Shown here: positions 59,101 through 64,000 of the stretch, piece after piece | How positions within the stretch are numbered: position 1 is the stretch's first letter | How the letters are laid out: the number at the start of each line of letters is the position of its first letter | Origin: Phytoseiulus persimilis | Lineage: Eukaryota; Arthropoda; Arachnida; Mesostigmata; Phytoseiidae | Assembly: GCA_037576195.1 (NCBI GenBank) | Contig: CM075104.1 | Coordinates: 626,775 to 690,774, forward strand | DNA length: 64,000 nucleotides | Reading direction: 5' to 3' | Position numbers and translations under genes: made by a program | Notes under the pieces: generated by a model | The model's database searches: none | What the model was told of the DNA's origin: nothing | The model's input: only the letters and a program-made list of their open reading frames with translations

Positions 59101-62010
59101 CCGAGTCCAACCTCGAAAAGACTGAACATCGGCAAGCAAGCTAGCTTATCGATAGGAAGTCGATTCGGAGTCGAGGCGAAGGGCTGCGGTCGGGATTCTT
59201 TCCAAGCCCACACTTGGGAGCCAGTCATAGTAGGGGTCGAATAGTCACACGTCTTAGTCTCCAATTGAAAAGAGAGCAACTCGACCCGGAAGAGCAATAC
59301 AAATCCGAGTTGAATCGTGATCTTGGAGTAGGTTGATTTAGGATAGGCGTTAGAAAAACTCTGGGCGAGCGACCGTGCCAGAGTCTCGGAATCTGTCCAA
59401 GTCCAACCTCGAGAAGGCTGAACATCGGCAATCAAGCTAAGACATCGATATCAAGTCGATTCGGAGTCGAGCCGTAGGGCTGCGGTCGGTATTCTTTCTG
59501 AGCCCACACTTGGGAGTCAGTCATATAGGGGGTCCAATGGTCAAACGTCGTAGTCTCTGATAGACAAGATAACAACTCAACAAGGGAGAGCAATACAAAT
59601 CCGAGTTGAATCATCCTCTTGGAGTAGATGGATTTAGGTTAGGTGGGTGTTAGAAAAACTCAGGGAGAGCGACCCTGCCAGAGTCTCGGAATCTGTCCAA
59701 GTCTACACTTGGGGGTCGGTCATAGTGGGGCTCCAATATTCAAACGTCGTAGTCTCCAACAGACGGGAGAACAACTCAACCCGAGTGAGCAACACAAATC
59801 CGAGTTGAATCATCCTCTTGGAGTAGGTCGATTTAGATTAGACGTTAGAAAAACTCTAAGCGAGCGACCCTGCCAGAGTCTCGGAATCTGTCCAAATCCA
59901 ACCTCGAGAAGACTGAACATCGGCGATCAAGCTAACACATCGATAGCAGGTGTAGTCGGAGTCGAGCCGTAGGGCTGCGGTCGGGATTCTTCCTGAGCTC
60001 ACACTTGGGAGTCAGTCATAGTGGGGGTCCAATAGTCACACGTCGTGGTCTCCAATACATAAAAGAACAGCTCAACCCGGGGGAGCAATACAAATCCGAG
60101 TTGAATCATCCTCTTGGAGTAGGTCGATTTAGGTTAGGTGTTCGAAAAACTCTGGGCGAGCGACCCTGCCAGAGTCTCGGAATCTGTCCAAGTTCAACCT
60201 CGAGAAGACTGAACATCGGCAATCGAGCTAACATATCGATAGCAGGTCGACTCGGAGTCGAGCCGAAGGGCTGCGGTCGGGATTCTTTCCAAGCCCAAAC
60301 TTGGGAGCCAGTCATAGTAGGGGTCGAATAGTCACACGTCTTAGTCTCCAATTGACAAGAGAGCAACTCGACCCGGGAGAGCAATACAAATCCGAGTTGA
60401 ATCATGATCTTGGAGTAGGTTGATTTAGGAAAGGCGTTAGAAAAACTCTGGGCGAGCGACCGTGCCAGAGTCTCGGAATCTGTCCAAGTCCAACCTCGAG
60501 AAGGCTGAACATCGGCAATCAAGCTAAGACATCGATAGCAAGTCGATTCGGAGTCGAGCCGTAGGGCTGCGGTCGGGATTCTTTCTGAGCCCACACTTGG
60601 GAGTCAGTCATATAGGGGGTCCAATGGTCAAACGTCGTAGTCTCTGATAGACAAGATAACAACTCAACAAGGGAGAGCAATACAAATCCGAGTTGAATCA
60701 TCCTCTTGGAGTAGGTGCATTTAGGTTAGATGGTTGTTAGAAAAACTCAGGGAGAGCGACCCTGACAGAGTCTCGGAATCTGTCCAAGTCCACACTTGGG
60801 AGTCAGTCCTAGTGGGGGTCCAATAATCGAACGTCGTAGTCTCCAACAGACGAGGGAACAACTCAACCCGGGGAAGCAATACAAATCCGAGTTAAATCAT
60901 CCTCTTGGAGTAGGTCGATTCAGGTTAGGTGTTGGAGAAACTCTGGGCGAGCGACCCCGCCAGAGTCTCGGAATCTTCCCGAGTCCAACCTCGAAAAGAC
61001 TGAACATCGGCAAGCAAGCTAGCTTATCGATAGGAAGTCGATTCGGAGTCGAGCCGAAGGGCTGCGGTCGGGATTCTTTCCAAGCCCACACTTGGGAGCC
61101 AGTCATAGTAGGGGTCGAATAGTCACACGTCTTAGTCTCCAATTGATAAGAGAGCAACTCCACCCGGAAGAGCAATACAAATCCGAGTTGAATCGTGATC
61201 TTGGAGTAGGTTGATTTAGGATAGGCGTTAGAAAAACTCTGGGCGAGCGACCCTGCCAGCGTCTCGGAATCTGTCCAAGTCCAACCTCGAGAAGACTGAA
61301 CATCGGCAATCAAGCTAACACATCGATAGCAGGTCGACTCGGAGTCGAGCCGAAGGGCTGCGGTCGGGATACTTCCTAAGCCCACACTTTGGAGCCAGTC
61401 ATAGTAGGGGTCCAATAGTCACAAGTCGTAGACTCCAATGGACAAGAGAAAAGCTCAACCCGGGGGAGCAATACGAATCCGAGTTAAATTATCCTCTTGG
61501 AGTAGGTCTATTTAGGCTAGGTGTTAGAAAAACTCTGGGCGAGCGACCCTGCCGGAGTCTCGGGATCTTCTCGAGTCCAACCTCGAGAAGACTGAACATC
61601 GGCAATCAAGCTAACACATCGATAGCAAGTCGATTCGGAGTCGAGCCAAAGGGCTGCGGTCGGGATTCTTGCCTAGCCCACACTTGGGAGCCAGTCATAG
61701 TAGAGGTCGAATAGTCACACGTCTTAGTCTCCAATTGATAAGAGAGCAACTCGACCCGGGAGAGCAATACAAATCCGAGTTGAATCGTGATCTTGGAGTA
61801 GGTTGATTAAGGATAGGCGTTAGAAAAACTCTGGGCGAGCGACCCTGGCAGCGTCTCGGAATCTGTCCAAGTCCAACCTCGAGAAGACTGGACATCGGCA
61901 ATCAAGCTAACACATCGATAACAGGTCGACTCGGAGTCGAGCCGAAGGGCTGCGGTCGGGATTCTTCCTAAGCCCACACTTGGGAGCCAGTCATAGTAGG
62001 GGTCCAATAG
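55990..62010 (+). repeat. 3849-bp higher-order repeat, two partial copies
   Basis: Landmarks repeat at a 3849-bp offset: 56156/60005, 56670/60519, 56947/60796, 57254/61103, 57846/61695 and 58131/61980. About 2.2 kb match on each side, with an intervening part that belongs to one copy only. This is the largest higher-order period in the right array. Confidence 0.82.
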
Positions 62011-63627
62011 TCACAAGTCGTAGACTCCAATGTACAAGAGAAAAACTCAACCCGGGGCAGCAATACAAATCCGAGTTAAATCATCCTCTTGGAGTAGGTC
62101 GATGTAGGCTAGGTGTCAGAAAAACTCTGGGCGAGCGACCCTGCCGGAGTCTCGGAATCTGTACAAGTCCACACTTGGGAGTCAGTCATTGTGGGGGTCA
62201 AATGATCGAACGTCGTAGTCTCCAACAGACAAGAGAACAACTCAACCCGGGGAAGCAATACAAATCCGAATCAAATCATCCTCTTGGAGTAGGTCGATTC
62301 TGTTTAGGTGTTGGAGAAACTCTGGGCGATTGACCCCGCCAGAGTCTCGGAATCCGTCCGAGTCCAACCTCGAAAAGACTGAACATCGGCAAACAAGCTA
62401 GCACATCGATAGGAAGTCGATTCGGAGTCGAGCCGAAGGGCTGCGGTCGGGATTCTTTCCAAGCCCACACTTGGGAGCCAGTCATAGTAGGGGTCGAATA
62501 GTCACACGTCTTAGTCTCCCATCGATAAGAGAGGAACTCAACCCGGGGGAGCAATACAAATCCGAGTTAAATCATCCTCTTGGAGCAGGTCGATTTAGGC
62601 TAGGTGTTAGAAAAACTCTGGGCGAGCGACCCCGCCAGAGTCTCGGAATCTTTCCGAGTCCAACCTCGAAAAGACTGAACATCGGCAAACAAGCTAGCAC
62701 GTCGATAGGAAGTCGATTCGGAGTCGAGCCGAAGGGCTGCGGTCGGGATTCTTTCCAAGCCCACACTTGGGAGCCAGTCATAGTAGTGGTCGAATAGTCA
62801 CACGTCTTAGTCTTCAATTGATAAAAGAGCGACTCGACCCGGGAGAGCAATACAAATCCGAGTTGAATCATGATGTTGGAGTAGGTTGATTCAGGATAGG
62901 TGTTAGAAAAGCTCTGGGCGAGCGACCGTGCCAGAGTCTCGGAATCTGTCCAAGTCCAACCGCGAGAAGACTGAACATCGGCAATCAAGCTAACACATCG
63001 ATAGCAAGTCGATTCGGAGTCGAGCCGTAGGGCTGCGGTCGGGATTCTTTCTGAGCCCTCACTTGGGAGTCAGTCATATAGGGGGTCCAATGGTCAAACG
63101 TCGTAGTCTCTGATAGACAAGAGAACAACTCAACAAGGGAGAGCAATACAAACCCAAGTTGAATCATCCTCTTGGAGTAGGTGGATTTAGGTTAGGTGTT
63201 AGAAAAACTCAGGGAGAGCGACCCTGCCAGAGTCTCGGAATCTGTCCAAGTCCACACTTGGGAGTCAGTCATAGTGGGGGTCCAATAGTCGAACGTCGTA
63301 GTCTCCAACAGACAAGAGAACAACTCGACCCGGGGAAGCAATACAAATCCGAGTTAACTCATCCTTTTGGAGTACGTGGAGTTGAATCAGCCGTGGCTTT
63401 GTGGATAGAACTCCGATAATTCTCGAGTTCCCCAATCCGAAGATTCTAGGAGTCGTCTTTGGCCGTGGCTTTGTGGATAGAACTCCGATAATTCTCGGGT
63501 CCCCAAACCGAAGACTTTAGGAGTCGTCTTTGGCCGTGGCTTTGTGGATAGAACTCCGATAATCCTCGGGTTCCCCAATCCGAAGACTTTAGGAGTCGTC
63601 TTCGGCCGTGGCTTTGTGGATAGAACT

Positions 63628-63690
63628 TCCGAAGAGACATCCCCTCCCCATCGGGCTAGTGGCGCATCCAACCTTCCCACCGCCGCACGA
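63628..63690. other. Unrelated insert inside the 72-bp repeat
   Basis: Sequence around gacatcccctccccatcggg and ccttcccaccgccgcacgac matches neither the 72-bp repeat nor the 296-bp satellite. It accounts for the one long interval in the array. It is too short to classify. Confidence 0.6.
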
Positions 63691-63741
63691 CTTCCAATCC
63701 GAAGATTTTAGGAGTCGTTTTTGGCCGTGGCTTGTGATAGA

Positions 63742-63785
63742 ACTCCGAAAATCCTCGGGTTCCCCAATCCAACGATTTTCGGAGT
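63742..63785. other. Perfect 12-bp-arm hairpin in a 72-bp unit
   Basis: actccgaaaatc (63742-63753) and gattttcggagt (63774-63785) are exact reverse complements around a 20-base loop. Neighbouring units have the same arms with one or two mismatches (for example gattttaggagt). Confidence 0.8.
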
Positions 63786-64000
63786 TGAATCAGCCGTGGC
63801 TTTGTGGATAGAACTCCGAAAATCCTCGGGTTCCCCAATCCGAAGACTTTAGGAGTCGTCTTTTGCCGTGGCTTTGTGGATAGAACTCCGATAATTCTCG
63901 GGTTCCCCAATCCGAAGACTTTAGGAGTCGTCTTTGGCCGTGGCTTTGTGGATAGAAGTTCGAAAATCCTCGGGTTCCCCAATCCGGAGATTTTAGGAGT

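Larger units (their letters stand above)
50922..63376 (+). repeat. 296/195-bp satellite array, forward orientation (12.4 kb)
   Basis: The same satellite as 1-3098 and in the same orientation, starting ccgagtccaacctcg and ending atccttttggagtac. Monomer variants differ in detail from those on the left of the island. Higher-order repeats of 1281 and 3849 bp are listed separately. There are no mobile elements and no genes. Open frames of up to ~172 codons on both strands are by-products of the repeat. Confidence 0.93.
63377..64000. repeat. 72-bp tandem repeat (minisatellite), continues past the window
   Basis: Units start with gccgtggctttgtggatag at 63390, 63462, 63533, 63605, 63724, 63793, 63865 and 63937, mostly 71-72 bp apart. 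The interval 63605-63724 is 119 bp because of a ~47-bp extra segment. Each unit contains actccgaaaatcctcggg and aatccgaagattttaggagt, which are inverted with respect to each other. The length of 72 is a multiple of three, so several frames stay open. The joint with the 296-bp satellite lies in ggagt…gttgaatca, a string also present inside this repeat at about 63781. Confidence 0.9.

Noticed and set aside
1..63376. Dozens of open frames of 60-172 codons through the satellite on both strands (for example proteins with MNHPLGVG or MIQLGFVLLS starts)
   Set aside because: They recur as by-products of the repeat. The 296-bp unit is not a multiple of three, so frames change between units, and stops come and go between near-identical copies. 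No start context, domain or codon-usage pattern supports coding.
1..63376. CRISPR array
   Set aside because: The units are long, contiguous and without unique spacers, and there are no cas genes. The surrounding features are those of a eukaryotic satellite.
63446..63982. A minus-strand protein with 24-residue repeats (STKPRPKTTPKVFG)
   Set aside because: The frame stays open only because 72 is a multiple of three. Other frames are equally open, the ~47-bp insert disrupts it, and no start or flanking coding sequence is seen.

Overview
The window is eukaryotic repeat-rich DNA, almost certainly from an animal. The evidence is a 196/296-bp satellite filling most of the 64 kb, two kinds of non-LTR retrotransposon (LINE), and one island of ordinary sequence with a spliceable minus-strand gene (a 101-bp GT-AG intron that joins in frame). 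One LINE is R1-clade-like, a clade best known from arthropods. Many satellite units carry a double TTAGG/CCTAA motif, the arthropod-type telomere pentamer. I therefore lean to an arthropod or other ecdysozoan, with low confidence. Nothing looks bacterial: there are no operons, ribosome binding sites or CRISPR arrays.

Layout: (1) 1-3098, satellite in 'forward' orientation; (2) 3099-5483, a 5'-truncated R1-clade-like LINE with a long intact reverse transcriptase frame; (3) 5484-6075, forward satellite; (4) 6076-6871, the 3' end of a CR1-like LINE, where the satellite orientation flips; (5) 6872-47875, satellite in reverse orientation containing three near-identical full-size CR1-like LINE copies (8177-11944, 15026-18806, 21787-25569); (6) 47876-50921, a 3-kb non-satellite island with a coiled-coil/transmembrane protein gene on the minus strand, a possible plus-strand gene tail and a tRNA-like A-box near its right edge; (7) 50922-63376, satellite again in forward orientation; (8) 63377-64000, an unrelated 72-bp tandem repeat whose units fold into hairpins.

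The satellite has two monomer types: a 296-bp long unit and a ~195-bp short unit. The short unit equals the long one minus a 101-bp segment bounded by near-identical 9-bp direct repeats. These combine into local higher-order repeats of 592, 787, 1082, 1281, 1379 and 3849 bp. The CR1-like LINE copies share the same satellite junctions and the same ORF1 lesion, so they look like one insertion amplified with its flanks by unequal exchange, not four transpositions. Each copy later gained its own disabling mutation. The R1-like element lacks its 5' half. No autonomous, fully intact mobile element is present.

The most interesting points are the duplication history recorded by LINE lesions, the in-frame single TGA between the LINE ORFs, the orientation flips around a gene island, a 5.4-kb zone of micro-insertions inside otherwise clean satellite, a G-rich patch over the R1-like catalytic core, and the hairpin-forming 72-bp repeat with an apparent compensatory change.
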